From the NCBI GenBank assembly GCA_030549495.1, contig JAUIRK010000945.1, forward strand, positions 301,001 through 365,000: a stretch of DNA of 64,000 nt, written 5' to 3'. The notes below the pieces were generated by a model. That model saw only the letters and a program-made list of their open reading frames with translations, was not told where the DNA came from and searched no databases. Made by a program: the position numbers and the translations under genes. Origin of the DNA: Nectonema munidae (Eukaryota; Nematomorpha; Nectonematoida; Nectonematidae). Below are positions 34,356 through 46,789 of the stretch, piece by piece (within the stretch, counting starts at the first letter, position 1; every line of letters begins with the position of its first letter).

Positions 34356-36108
34356 CATCCTAGTTGTGATCGCACCAATCAGAGGAAAGAGAATCGTAAA
34401 GATGGGGGCGGACTAACATTTTGAATGAGGGTCAACGGGCTTGGGCCACGCGAGCCCGAAAAAAAATAAAATAGGAGACAGAGTAGAGAAACCTTTGTAA
34501 TTGAGGAAATGTGGAAGCAGACATCTAAGGCATGGTAGCAAACTTCGCAAAGAAAAGGGAAGGATTATTATAATTCAGCAAAACTTCAGATCGTATGTGT
34601 AGAGGCAAAAACGCAGCTATTAAAACATATAAACAACTTAGAAATCTTGGACAAATCAATTATATATATATATATGATTATGATATATATTTGTATATGA
34701 TATCAAGAGAGGGAGGGAGAGGGAGAGAGAAAGGACGAAGCTTGAATGTGACTATGTAGTGGAGTGTAGTGGAGTGGAGAAGATGAGTTGTGAGTTCTTC
34801 GGTTCTGGCGTAATATGATGATTTAATTACGCACCACAAACATAGCAACAGATTGAAAGACCCACTTTTCCCAGCCTCATTCCTTTGTTACAAGCAAGCA
34901 TTAAAATTAAAGCGCTTGCTATGAATTGTGAAGGAGGAGAAGTTATATATAGCTTACTCGCTGAACAATATTTTCGTGGCATTATGAGAGAGAGATTAAA
35001 TATGATGGGAAGAGATACAATTTATTCAAATTGGAGAATCAATATGACTTTTCTCAAGGAAACATTTGTGAAGGAATTAAAGCTGGGAAAGGTGGAATCC
35101 ATGAAATTAAGGCATACTCAAAAGAAATACATAACACGCAATTTAAAACACAGAAAATATTTAGTAAAAAATCAACCACTACAGAATTGACGAGGCACGA
35201 GTGGGCCGGAAAATAAAAATCGTGTGCTTTAATTATATATGAAAACTCATTGAAAACGAGGATTAAACAGACGATTCATTTTCAAAAATCACGGCCTTAA
35301 CCATATGAGTAGTATACTGTATAGCGGCATACTAGAATTACTAAGAATTTAAATGGACAGCTAAGTCTTATTTGATCAAGTCAGATTCCATACATCTCCA
35401 TATTAGTCTCCATTTTTAACGCTTTGAGGACGAGAATTTTGAAGAGTTACTCCTCTACTTTCTTTGTCCGTGAAATTGAATATATTCAATGCATCGGATT
35501 TTCATTTCTTGCTCCCCCACACTCATGTCAAACAGGTTATCCCGTGAAAATGAAGTTATAAAAAGTTTAAAAACTTTATTTGTGTTTTTTACTTAATCCA
35601 TTGAAATGTGTATGATTGAACATTTCTTTTATAAAATCTAAATGAATATTGAGTTATTAATTGATTGCGACAAAATGTAGCATAAAGTTTGTGTGATATG
35701 ATATTCAAATGTTTGAAAGGCAATTTGACAATTTGCTTTTCGTTGGTAGTGAATGTGAAATGAGATTTTCACTTTTGACAAAATGGAAGAACTTTTCAAG
35801 ATATTCAATGGAAGTAAAAAGAATTCAACAGAAAAAAATGGACTTTATCGGATTTTTAATGAGAACAAAAAATTTAAAAAGAAAAAATGATAGATAGTAT
35901 AAGAGTTGGCTAAAATATATTAATTATGACAAAATAGCAACGAATATTAATTGATTCTCTTAGTTTAATCAAAGATCACTAATCTTTATTGATGAAATAT
36001 CTTCTTTTTTCAATTCTAATTTAACATAATTCTCCCCCAAAAGTATTTTTACTTCTTCCTCCGGAATTTATTTTCCCCTCCACCTGGAACTCCCTTGACT
36101 ATGAAGAA
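34356..36108. other. Stretch without a supported gene; TA and GA microsatellites
   Basis: (TA)n lies at about 34660-34690 and (GA)n-rich sequence at 34705-34735. The 101-codon frame at 34885-35190 and the 62-codon frame at 35709-35897 (both plus) show no motif I recognise and start in ordinary AT-rich sequence. Confidence 0.4.
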
Positions 36109-36172
36109 AGGAGGCTTGATGCGGGATCGAACCAAAGACCTTGAGGTATCGAAAGCCAGTATCTAACTTTAT
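36109..36172 (-). repeat. tRNA-headed SINE, copy 3 (head only)
   Basis: Only the tRNA-like head remains: on the minus strand GTTAGATACTGGCTTTCGAT, then GGTTCGATCCCGCATCAAGC. It lies beside unrelated sequence on both sides. Confidence 0.7.
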
Positions 36173-36814
36173 AGTTATTGAAATGATTATTTAGAGTACA
36201 CGTTTTCTCAACCAGAAAATTGGGGGAAAATAAAAAATGCGCCACTTTGAAGTAAAAAGACTAATTTTGAATCTTTCTTTGAATAAAGTTTTCCTAAAAT
36301 TGTTCTTCTTCAGATTTCATTTTAAAAGAAAAATTTACATTTGAAAAACAATTTGCTTAAAAAATTGGCCCCTTTATGCCATTTTCGTTCAGAAGTGAGC
36401 ATGAATTTTAAACCATTCATATGTAGCATCCTCCGAAAGGCAGAATCGAGGCCGCCAAACAATTGCATATGGTAAAAGGTAAGCTTTCTCTGAAACTATC
36501 CATAATATATATATATGCATTCTCCAGTTTCTTCCGGTAAGTTCTTTTTATATTTAACTAGTTTTTTTTTACAATATTTCAAATTAGATGTATAGTTGTA
36601 ACTTTTATCCGCATCAGCAAAAAAATCAACAAAACGGATCATAAGTTTCTTTTTTTTCTTTTTTCTATATACGCTAATTTTTTTTTGAGAATTTTACCAA
36701 ATTTTATGATAACACATATGTGCATTCACTCTTCCCCCTAAATTTTTAAGAAGTTCAAAAATTTCTTTGAACAAAAAAAAACTTTTTTTTTTAATTTTTG
36801 AATTTAATGTGTTT

Positions 36815-36935
36815 TTTGTTCAGTACATAAAGAATTTTTTTTACATTTAATACGTCAAAAAAGTATTGTTTTTTCATTTTGTGTCTTTTATCACACACAA
36901 AGAAATATATAAATTGTGTCCATTATTATTTTTTA
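36815..36935 (-). repeat. Dispersed repeat, copy 2 of an inverted pair
   Basis: Reverse complement of 25500-25617, containing TTGTTCAGTACATAAAGAA and AAATTGTGTCCATTATTA. The two copies lie about 11 kb apart in opposite orientation. Confidence 0.75.
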
Positions 36936-37105
36936 AAAATTAGCTAAAAAACTAATTCTGACATCAGCATTCGCAAATACAAAAAATTTCACATTCGATA
37001 CATCTCTCTATACAGATTTTGCACATTTAATGTGTTCAAGTATTTTTAAATGTTTTTTTTTATAAAAAATATTTTATATCTATTGGTATGTATAAATTAT
37101 TAAGG

Positions 37106-37546
37106 GGCGGATCTAGAATTTGGCATTAGGGGAGGGGCGGATTTTACTAAACTAGAACTCAAATTTCAAGCATATAAATTTAAGCTTTATCAAGATTTTT
37201 AAAACAAAAAGAAGAATGAGAGCATTAAAACGATCCTCATTCATTGAACTACGAAGTGAATTGATGTGGTAAAACTTGATGTGTTTAAATAAAAAATTTA
37301 CAAAAAAAAATTGGATAATATAAAATCAATAAGTGTCACACTTAACTACGATTGAAACATAAAAAACTTTTTAGGGCTTCTCACTTTAGAGAAAGATTGA
37401 ATCTAAAAAACGAGTTGCAGAAGCCATCATCATCATATTTGAGTTCTACGAAAAGAATTAGATCAAGAAAAATTTTCAAGCAATTGGCAATGCAATTTTA
37501 GGGGGGGGCGTGCGTCGGTACGGCCCCCTCCCCCTTTAAATCCGCA
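37106..37546. mobile_element. Probable hAT-type non-autonomous element
   Basis: The left end GGGGCGGATCTAGAATTTGG is followed by AGGGGAGGGGCGG. The right end (complement) reads TGCGGATTTAAAGGGGGAGG. This GCGGATC/TT end resembles the hAT MITE at 40135-40285. A clean target duplication was not found, so the exact ends are uncertain. The interior is AT-rich and non-coding. Confidence 0.45.
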
Positions 37547-39955
37547 GTATTATTGGACAAGTTGCCCGCAAAATAGTACGATCTAAAGACAATATTGACA
37601 TCAATATAATTACAGGTCGAAGTATCCAGAGGGCGAATGGTCCTGAAGCCAAATTTAACTACTTCCATATGTGCATGCTGGTAATCTTTGGATTCGATTT
37701 TGGTACACATTTTAAAAATATCAGATAAGGTAATAAATGGTAAATTGCATTTGCGAATTCAGAAGACACTCTTGATTCCTACAAAGAGAAATTAACAAAG
37801 AGATGTGCAATGTCAAATCTACTTTAAAAATGATATAAAAAAACGGGTTTTTTAATATAAATTCTCCATATGTAACTGTGGGAAGTTGGAAATTCGGATT
37901 CCTTTTCAACCCTCTTTTTTAATAGTATATATTTTTGCGTGAAATTCAAAGAAAACTGATTCCAAAGTGAACTTACAAGTGAGCTTTGAGTTTCAGCCAC
38001 ACAGAACATTTGATGCACTCGTTTTCCACAAGTGATATTCTTCTTTTATACATTTTCATATGGCTTAAAGCGGACGAAATGCATTTCTTAGGTCACTGAT
38101 GACAGGGGTTGCGTAATCGTGGAGGTAAAATATCCAACACAGGCTTCCATCCCCAGAACTGAAAAAAATCCTTCTCCAACTCCAAATATTTGAAAACTTA
38201 ATAAATTTAACATCAGCTCTTGGCTTCGAACTTCAACTGAACTGGAGCTCTGATCCGTTTAGAATCTGCGATCCCACAAACTCTTGATTCCGATTCCGTC
38301 ACCATGCTGATGACCCATTGTGCGTTAAAGTTGATAATGAAGGAATATTTAAAAAATATGTATAATGCCTAATTTCAAGTCAATAAAATTAAATTGATTC
38401 TTTGTTTTCAATTTCAATTCCAAATCCCTCAACTATATAATACATGGTCTTTTCAATACATTCAAAATCATGCCATAAAATGAAGCAGGAAATAAATCAA
38501 AAAATTTTCTGCATAATAGAAGGATCAGACTTTTTACTGGAAGATACAAAAAGTTATAAAAATTGCCAGTAAATAATATCAAAAAAAACATTTAAAAAAT
38601 CTTTAAACCCAATCGATATTGAAAAATTATTTATAAAAATCATTGAAAGATAAAAACTTAAAAATTAAAAATTTTAATATAAAAATCAAAAAACATTAAA
38701 AAAACCTTTAGACAAGAGAAAACTGTATATAAAAAAACATATGTTTGATAAAAATAATCAAAAAAAGGATCAAAAAACATTTAAAAACTTCTAGACAAAA
38801 CAACCTTGGGAAATCAGAATTGAAAAATTAAAAAAAAAACTATTCAAAGATAAAAACTTACCGGAAAAAAATTAAATATCTTTTGCTATCTATCGGTTTC
38901 TTACGGTGAACAGTCTGATCATAATACGATAATGAATATTGAGAATATTGAGATTAATTTAATGGGGGTCATTAAAAAAAAGAATAAAAAACTAAATGAG
39001 TTATATAGGCAGTAGGGTATGTATAGTCGAAATACCGGAAAACTAAAATCCACACTGACTTTAGTCTTTGGGGATTTTGACCAGGAAGCATGCCGTAGAA
39101 TGATTGGATAATGTTCTGACAAACTCTACCAATCATTCGCATGAACATCTCTTGCTCAGGAAGTAGGTATAGAAAGGAATCAATAAAAATTTTTTTTACT
39201 AATCGATACATTTCTGATTACTAACATATATCATTCGGATCCAACATAAATGACGTCCCCAAAATTTTTGAACCCCCCCCCCCCCCCTGTCATGATTTTT
39301 ACCCCTCCTGCTCTAGTTTTTAACACAGAGCATCAGGAAATAGTCTTCCCCCCTGGTAGGTGACGTCACGAATTGCACAAATTCTTTTATTTGCATTTGG
39401 ATTATGGAGTAAGATTCAATTCTAAAATCATTAAAAGATGAGTCTACTTATTTTTTTTCCCTCCAATTAACTCTCATTTTCTTACAAGTATTTTTATGAT
39501 CGTTTACTAACAATTAATAATAATGATTAATTATCACAAAAATTATTTTTGAAAGAAAAAAAACAAATTTTTTTATATGTTCATAATTGTAAAAAAAGGA
39601 GGAAGAACAAATTATTGAATATAATATGGGGAAAAATGGATATGAAAGTATTAAAAAATTAAACTAGTACCAACTTCTTAAACGATCCAACTTTTAAAGT
39701 AACGAAAGATCGCTAAAAATAAAACGGAAATATTAATGGTATAATATAAAGGATACATAGCATTTGGATATTCTTTTATTTTTGAAGGGAAGATTGATGA
39801 GCCCTTTCAACCTCTAATTCAATATTATTTACAAGTCAAAGAGTCCAGAGAGAGATTTGTCTTCAAACTGAATCGGCCATTCCTATTCATAGACTCATAT
39901 AGGATAATATGCTAATACATTTTACAAAATTTATTAATACTGCACATATGTGTGA
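37547..39955. other. Stretch without a supported gene
   Basis: AT-rich DNA. AAAAAACATTTAAAAA-type words recur between 38580 and 38800. A run of 15 C lies at 39273-39287. Short frames at 37498-39211 (minus) have no recognisable domain. Confidence 0.45.
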
Positions 39956-39956
39956 G

Positions 39957-40105
39957 GGGGTGGGGGCGTGAGTAAGGTTGGTTAGGTACTGGGTTTCGAT
40001 AACTCAGGGCTTTGAGGTTCAATCCCGCATCAAGCCTACTTTCTCATTGTTCGATACAAGCTGTACAAGATGAAAACATCTCACGATACCTTTACCTGTA
40101 CATAT
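39957..40105 (+). repeat. tRNA-headed SINE, copy 4 (full head)
   Basis: This copy keeps the 5' start GGGGGCGTGAGTAAGGTTGG and the B box (GGTTCAATCCC), then the body TTCGATACAAGCTG and TCTCACGATACCTTTACC. The tRNA-like D-arm pairing (AGTA with TACT) is visible. A hAT MITE lies about 30 bases downstream. Confidence 0.8.
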
Positions 40106-40134
40106 GTTGAGTTTTATATCTTTGATCTACTGTT

Positions 40135-40285
40135 CACTGGCGAATCCCCCCCCCCCCCCCCCCCCCATGAAGAATGGCTTCAGAAATTCCCCTTACTGAT
40201 TTTGCTCTTTCCTAAGCATCAAGATTTCTATGATAGTATTTTTTAAAGTTGCCCCCCATATGGTAAATTTTTGGATCCGCCACTG
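40135..40285. mobile_element. 151-bp hAT MITE with perfect 8-bp target duplication
   Basis: The left end is CACTGGCGAATCC and the right end (complement) CAGTGGCGGATCC. CTACTGTT is duplicated exactly at 40127-40134 and 40286-40293, the 8-bp signature of hAT. The interior holds a run of 21 C (40146-40166) and no coding sequence. Confidence 0.9.
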
Positions 40286-40989
40286 CTACTGTTAAATTTT
40301 GTCTATGGTATTTTATGAGTATATCAATTTACACCATTTTTGGTTTTTTTGCGAAATTCTAGGGCAATATATAGGCTCATATTTTGGCCAGTTGTTAAAA
40401 AAAAAGTTTAGAACCACAGGTCCAGAGACGAAATTGTAAAATATATTTTATAAATATAATTGAAAAAAAAATTTTTTAATATTTTTTGTCGAATCATCAA
40501 GACTGCTAATTTAGAAGGAATTTTTTTTGCAAAAATCTCAAATTCGCGAAACTGCTATACCTTGTTTTCAATCGGGTAGAGTTTCTGAGGAAGAGATTTT
40601 TATAATAACAAAAATGCCAAGGACTCTGTAGTTCCAATACGATTCCCAAAAATTTAGCGTATATTCACGAAATTTCGTTTAGGCTGGCAACGAAATCTAG
40701 TATTCTATTTAGGCATGGTAGAGCGCAACCGTTTAAAGCTTATTCTCCAAGACTTTGGAAGTTAGGGGGTGTTGGTAGGAAATTTTAATTGCCACGCCTT
40801 TCTCAGCTTTGACGCGAAATGAAATAATTAAGATAAGAGAAAAAATTTGAAGGACTTGAAAGAGGAGAGCCGGCTTTCTTTGATATTCCCAGAAAATGGG
40901 AGACGAACAGCAAGGTTGTTTTAAATATAAGAGGTGTGATAAGTCAAAAAGGAATATTCCTATTTCCACATTTACCTGGAAGAAGAAGT

Positions 40990-41047
40990 GATGAGGAAGT
41001 AAAAAGAAAGATAATGATGATGGTGATGATGATAGTGGGTCCTCAGC

Positions 41048-41078
<31 letters not shown>

Positions 41079-41520
41079 TTAGGTGATGATGAAGAGAACC
41101 ACCACGCCCAATTCATTTCAAATGCAAGCCTCTCTTCTCTATTTCTGAAGGTTTTTAAATAATAATAATAATAATAATCAAATAAAATTGCTTGCAAATC
41201 ATTGTTTCTCTCATTTTTTGATTGATTGATGATGACAGGATGATATTGAGTAGGTGTGTGTGTGTGTGTGTGTGAGTGAATGCTCTTTTTGCGTGTTGAT
41301 GATTGGAAGGATGATGAAGGAATAATTATAATTATTTTCCTGGTGTGCTGCATTCTCCATGATGAGGTATTGAGATGATGAGTTTAAAATGTTAGGAATG
41401 CTGCACGCATGGCGGATGATGTGCAATTCCTGCTGATGAGTCAGGATAGAAGGGAGGAAAAGTGATGGTGAATGATGATGAAGATGATGAAAACATTGAT
41501 GGCCGTTATATTCTTTGTGA
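40990..41520. repeat. ATG/GAT triplet-rich region with GT microsatellite
   Basis: GAT/ATG triplets dominate at 41008-41080 and recur to 41530, and a pure (GT)n run lies at 41254-41274. TAA repeats lie at 41158-41178. Serine-rich frames read from the minus strand here are products of the repeat. Confidence 0.8.
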
Positions 41521-41552
41521 TGATGATAATATCGATAAGAAAATACGGTTCA

Positions 41553-41880
41553 AACTAAACACCCCAAAACATCGCAAAACACGCCAAATAATTCTAAAGC
41601 ACTACAAAAAAGAGTTAGACTAAAAATCCCCAAAACACCCCGAAATAACCGAAAGCACCTCAAAACATCCCAAAACACGGCAAATGATTCTAAGGCACTA
41701 CAAAAAAGATCTTCTAAAAATTCCTGAAAACACCCCAAGCATCCTAAAACATTACAAAATCTCTTTAAAACTTTGGAATTTTAAGAATTCCTTAAATCTT
41801 TCGAATTTTTTTTGGGATTTTTAGTCTACCTATTTTATAATGCTTTAAAATTATTTGCCGTGTTTTGGGGTGTTTAGTCT
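41553..41880. repeat. Foldback repeat with internal 96-bp tandem unit
   Basis: The left end ACTAAACACCCCAAAAC is mirrored by GTTTTGGGGTGTTTAGT at the right end, and the similarity continues inward for about 75 bases (GCCAAATAATTCTAAAGCA against TGCTTTAAAATTATTTGCC). The left part also contains a direct repeat of period 96 (41570 and 41666). It is probably a foldback DNA element. Confidence 0.65.
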
Positions 41881-42463
41881 GACCGAGAAAAAGCTGGACC
41901 AAATATTAAAATGCTGATTGCGTGTGATCACTACGGAAGTATAACAATTCCGCTTCAAAAACTTTCGGTCTTGAGACAATTCTGTTAGGATATTTGTGAT
42001 AATAAGTCGGATGATGATAATGATAAAATTTGTTCGATAATGATGATCGGTTTTACTAATTTTAACTAAACGTCAAAGTAATTAACTATAAATAAAAATA
42101 TTTTAAACAAATAATAAATTTGTAAATTATTTTTCGTTATTCTTTTTATATTCAAAGTAAAATAAAATTTGAATTATATTTATACATTAATTGTTTGGCA
42201 TAATTTTAGATCTATAATAATTAATTATATGCAAAAATTTTTAAATATATTTTTTATTAAAAAAGAATTAAAAAAAAATTTTTTTTAATAAAAATTATAT
42301 CCAATGTTTCAATACAATGATGGCATAAAATATGATGATGGTGATGATAATATTAATGCTGATGTGCTCGTGTGAATAATTCCTTCATTATCACTTCTTC
42401 CTCCATCTTTACAAGAATGCACCTTTACATCAGCAAAAATACATGTGATATTTTTTTCAGGAA

Positions 42464-42754
42464 TTGGACGTTCCATTCACACTGTTGTCTTTCTTTTCTT
42501 TTGTTTTTCTGACAAAAGTGTTACTCTCAATTTTGTCAAAAGGTTTCAATCAAAGATGCAAGAAAAAAAGTGAAAATAAAAATGACAACTCAGCGCAAAA
42601 TTTTGCTGACGAATCACACATCCCAAGTTTTTGTTTAATTCAAAAGTTTAAAAAGACTTCATTGACACAAGTTGATTGTCAATCAATGCCATTTTTTGAA
42701 ATCAAAGAAAGCGATTGGCTGCTTCAAAAGAATCCAGGATGTTTAGCCGCTTAA
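42464..42754 (+). other. Unrecognised 96-aa open frame
   Basis: The frame opens with a hydrophobic stretch (LLSFFSFVFLTKVLLSIL) that could be a signal or membrane segment, then a polar tail with several cysteines. A good 3' splice site (TATTTTTTTCAG) ends at 42460, so it could be an exon. No family recognised and no partner exon identified. Confidence 0.2.
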
Positions 42755-45700
42755 AAATACACTTCAATTATATTATCTTGGCATATATCACGGCTGAAGA
42801 AACTTTGCTTTCTATGTGAACGAGTTGGATTTAAAATTAAAAAAAATTTGTTTATCAAAATTACTTTTACTAAATTTTTCAAAACTGCAGCTCAAAAATC
42901 TGAAAGTTTTTAAAAAATTTCAAGTTCGTCTCTTAAAGTTTGAAGTCTTGAAAATTGATGCCTGATAATTGAAAAATAGAAATCTTTAGTACTCATCGTT
43001 TCTCATGAATTAGTTAATTTTTCATGTTTTTTTTTTAATTTTTTTACATCTCATGATTTTCCGTCCAAACTTTATCCATGAAGAAAAGTGCTTGTTTACT
43101 TTTGAAACATTTTTTTACAAGTGTTCTCTTATAAAGTCTTCTAAAATTTGGCTGGTATTATAAAGAGTTAGCCTCCTTTTTGGGATATTTTATGTTTAAA
43201 AAATTGAAAGAATTGAAAAAGCTTGAAAGAAACCAAATAAATTCTTGAACTTAGTTAAAGCATAAAAATAACAAAATTGAAGGTTACTAAATAACAAGGC
43301 TATTAGACAAAACATAAATCATGATACCCTCAATAAATTAGCAAACTGGTGAACTTTTTGTTTTTTTTTATAAAAAAAAGAAGTCTAATTTGAGGTGAGA
43401 TATAAATTCATTTGAAAGTTACTATTTTGTTTTTAAATTTTCATCAAATCGTATTTCGAAAATTTAAAGTGTATATAATCAAATAGCTTGAAATTATTTT
43501 AAATTTCAGTGTTTAAAAAAAGTTTAAAAAAAAGTGTTTAAAAAAAGTGTTTTACTCGCGATAAAGATAAAAACATATGTTAATTTCTTTAAAAAAATAT
43601 TTGCGTAAAATCATTTCATCAAATAATATGTAAATAATTTTCCTTTGAAGGCTTTTGAAGTAAAATTTTTAGCTATATTCATCAAAACAGTTTTTCTTTT
43701 TGCAGATGTAAAGCAATGAATATCTTCTTTCTTATTTCAAGTTTTTTCTATTATAAATGATGGAATGGTAAAATTAAAAAAAAAAATTTTTTTTTAATTA
43801 TTTTTATAAATGTATAAATTTAATAAAAAGTTTAATTACTCTTTAATTTTAAATTAAATAGAAATTATTTAATTAATTTATTCTTTATAAAAAAATTTTT
43901 TTTTATTTTTTATTTTTTTTTATAAATTTTATTTTTTTTAAATTTATATACTTCTTATAAAATTATTTTCATTTTTACTTTGTACCTGAATTCATTAATT
44001 AACAAAATTAAATACTAACATATCAAATTAGAATAACTAATACTATTTTCTAGTGATCAATAACAAATAATAATCGAACTTATATTTTAAACCCCCAATT
44101 TTTTGTGGCAAATTTTAACAAACGAAATCAATCAGTCAATCAATCGATAATAATATGATAACTTATTCTTTATGAAATATTCTGTATAAATTTATACTTT
44201 TGCATTTTATATTTTCCAGGCTTTTGTCCTTTTTTACCTTTTTTATAAATGAAAAAGTTTTTCTAATTTTGTTTTACGGAGAAAGCCAATAAAATGTCAA
44301 ATAAATACTTTTCTCAAAAAAATCCAAACTCACTTAAAACATATACATCTATTTTTGTTCTAAAAATTACCTTAATATTGTTAAAAAATAAATTTATAAA
44401 ATTTCGCAGAACACCATGTGGTGCTTATTTTGACAAATATTGGAAAGCTTTTTTAACGGCATAAAAAAGTGTGAAAACTTGCATGTGAAAATTTGCACTT
44501 GATGAAATGTTAGAATAAAATAAACGCCACATATGTTATTCCTTGGAGCACACAACAAACAATGCGTAATGGGAAATTATTTTTAGAATTGCTACAATTG
44601 CTTTGCTTGAATAATGATTAATTTGATGATAGATAAGGGTGCTTTTGCAATAGCAGCTTTGTTTTCTAATTAAACTTATAATAGTTCATAATGAATTATT
44701 ATTCATTAATTACTTCATTTTAGAACAAACAAAAAAAAAAATTTTTTTTAAAATATTACAAACAAAAAAAATTCTTAAAAAATTGAGCTTAACTACTGTT
44801 AAGAGAGAAAATAATTTAAATTCTTTTTAATAAAGCCCTTCTAATCTCAGAAGTTTAAGAAGAAGATGATAGGTCAACAATATCAAGTGATTTATAATCA
44901 ATCTTTTTTTAACAGTAAAAAAGATAAATTCAAAATAATTACACAAAGCATGAATTTAAATTACGATTTTTAAGGATCCACATAAAAAGCCTGTCTGAAA
45001 ACAATTTTAGTCATTAGATAAAAATATATATAAATAGAAGGGGTATTATATACATATAATGTATTCCTTCAAAATAATTTAAGTTTGGAAATTTTGGAAT
45101 CGGAAAAAATAGATTTTCTCTTCTTGCCAAAAAATGAATCTTTTAAATAAAAATCATTTGCATAAAATGATTATTCCAAAATCTATTTGCTTTTATTTTA
45201 AGCTTATCCATTATGAGCATGACATACAATAATGGTTCACAATTTATGTAAAAATAAGCTTAACATATTTCTTACAGCTTTGATGATAGGTTATTGATTT
45301 TTAATCAATAAAATTAACATAATCATGATATGTCACTTAATTATCTCACTTCAATTCTACACTACTCTAGCGAAAATAAGCTGATAATGTTTTGAAAGAA
45401 GTTTTGAACAACTTTTTAAATTGCTCCTCTTTCCAAATTTAATTACAACAGCAATAAAATTATGATTAACCAATCGATCCAATACAAAACATGGCTTTAT
45501 TCAATGTAATTTTAGCTTACAATTGTTGCGTCTTTACTTATTTTTAATTAAATATATAGACATGAGGCAGACGGGTATGGAATTAACCAAACTCCTTAAC
45601 TAATATTCACGTTTTAAACTTATTTGTTAATCTTTAGAGTTATGAAGGAGGAGAAGAAGAAGAAGATATTGACTATGTAACAGATTACTACAAAACAATA

Positions 45701-45780
45701 TATATTATTGAAAGATTTAACATTAAGATAAGCACTGCACAAATAGTCAGAAATGAGCGCTTGTATGGCAGATATTTATA
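42755..45780. other. Long AT-rich stretch, nothing recognised
   Basis: Very AT-rich, with A/T homopolymers around 43770-43950. No open frame of note and no repeat shared with the rest of the window was noticed. Confidence 0.5.
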
Positions 45781-45916
45781 GGGGTGTTTTCATCGAGAAG
45801 GCACAATTGCGCAGCTTGTATCGAATTATGAGAAAGTAGACTTGATCCGGGATCGAACCCAAGACCTTGAGTCATCGAAACCAAGTACCTAACCAACGTT
45901 ACTCACGCCCCCTATA
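45780..45916 (-). repeat. tRNA-headed SINE, copy 5 (full-length head and body)
   Basis: On the minus strand it starts GGGGGCGTGAGTAACGTTGG, keeps the B box GGTTCGATCCC and ends with the body GCGCAATTGTGCCTTCTCGA. It is one of the best-preserved copies. Confidence 0.8.
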
Positions 45917-46302
45917 AGATACGACATTTAACAGAGTTATGATTAAATTGAATGGAATTCTTTTACGTCATTTATGCTGAAAAAAGTTAGACCTTTTGAA
46001 CAATGTGGGTCTATGTTTCACTTTTAATGCCAGGGAACGATAAAGTATATTCTGAAAAAAATTACTTGATTTATATTTCTACTGAATGTGCGTCATTTTT
46101 TTTTAATTTTAGCTTTCCCCAAAATTTTTACTCTTTATCGATGAATACCCGCATAGATTCTGAGAATTTTCATGTGTTCCATATGTGAAAGACTTAAAAT
46201 TTGTTCCTAAAAGAAAGATTTGAATCACTAATGTCCAAAAAAAAGAAATCAAAATGTGCAGAATTTCTTATCTTCCTTTTGTGATCCAAAATGATAGATT
46301 AT

Positions 46303-46358
46303 GATCATCTTCTTTTTCTTCTCAGAGAAGAAAGAGATTTGATGAATGGATATGAAGT
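46303..46358. repeat. Short repeat shared with 51290-51347
   Basis: AGAGAAGAAAGAGATTTGAT and GAATGGATATGAAG recur at 51290-51347 in the same orientation with few changes, although nothing around them matches. Confidence 0.6.
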
Positions 46359-46789
46359 TAAAATTTTAAAACTTTTCAAAATTAGCTCTTTTCAAGCATT
46401 TTTTCATGAGTTTAGTCATATTTTTGAAGTTTTATCATGATAACGGTAAAACCAATCAAATCTCTCACGCCTTAATTCTCTTCTTAGATTAAGAGTTAAT
46501 CGTTTTTTAAACCCTTTAATTAATATTAAATTTTTGTTAACTTTCTATAAAAAAATTTCAAATTAATTGATCCAAATTATGAATTATTAAAAAAATATTC
46601 AATAGTTTAATTAAGTTATTTTGTTTGAATAAATTTTTATTTTTGTTTATTAAGCTGTGCAATACTAGAAAGCACATATATCCTGTATTTTGCAAGACTA
46701 AATTGAATTTTAAAAAAGCAAAATTTTAGTCAAATTTCAGAATTAATAAATCTTTTTTTTAATAAAAAATCTTTGAAAGAATGTAAACT

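Noticed and set aside
40733-41353. 206-aa serine-rich open frame on the minus strand
   Set aside because: It is created by the GAT/ATG triplet region and GT run, and no domain is visible outside the repeats.
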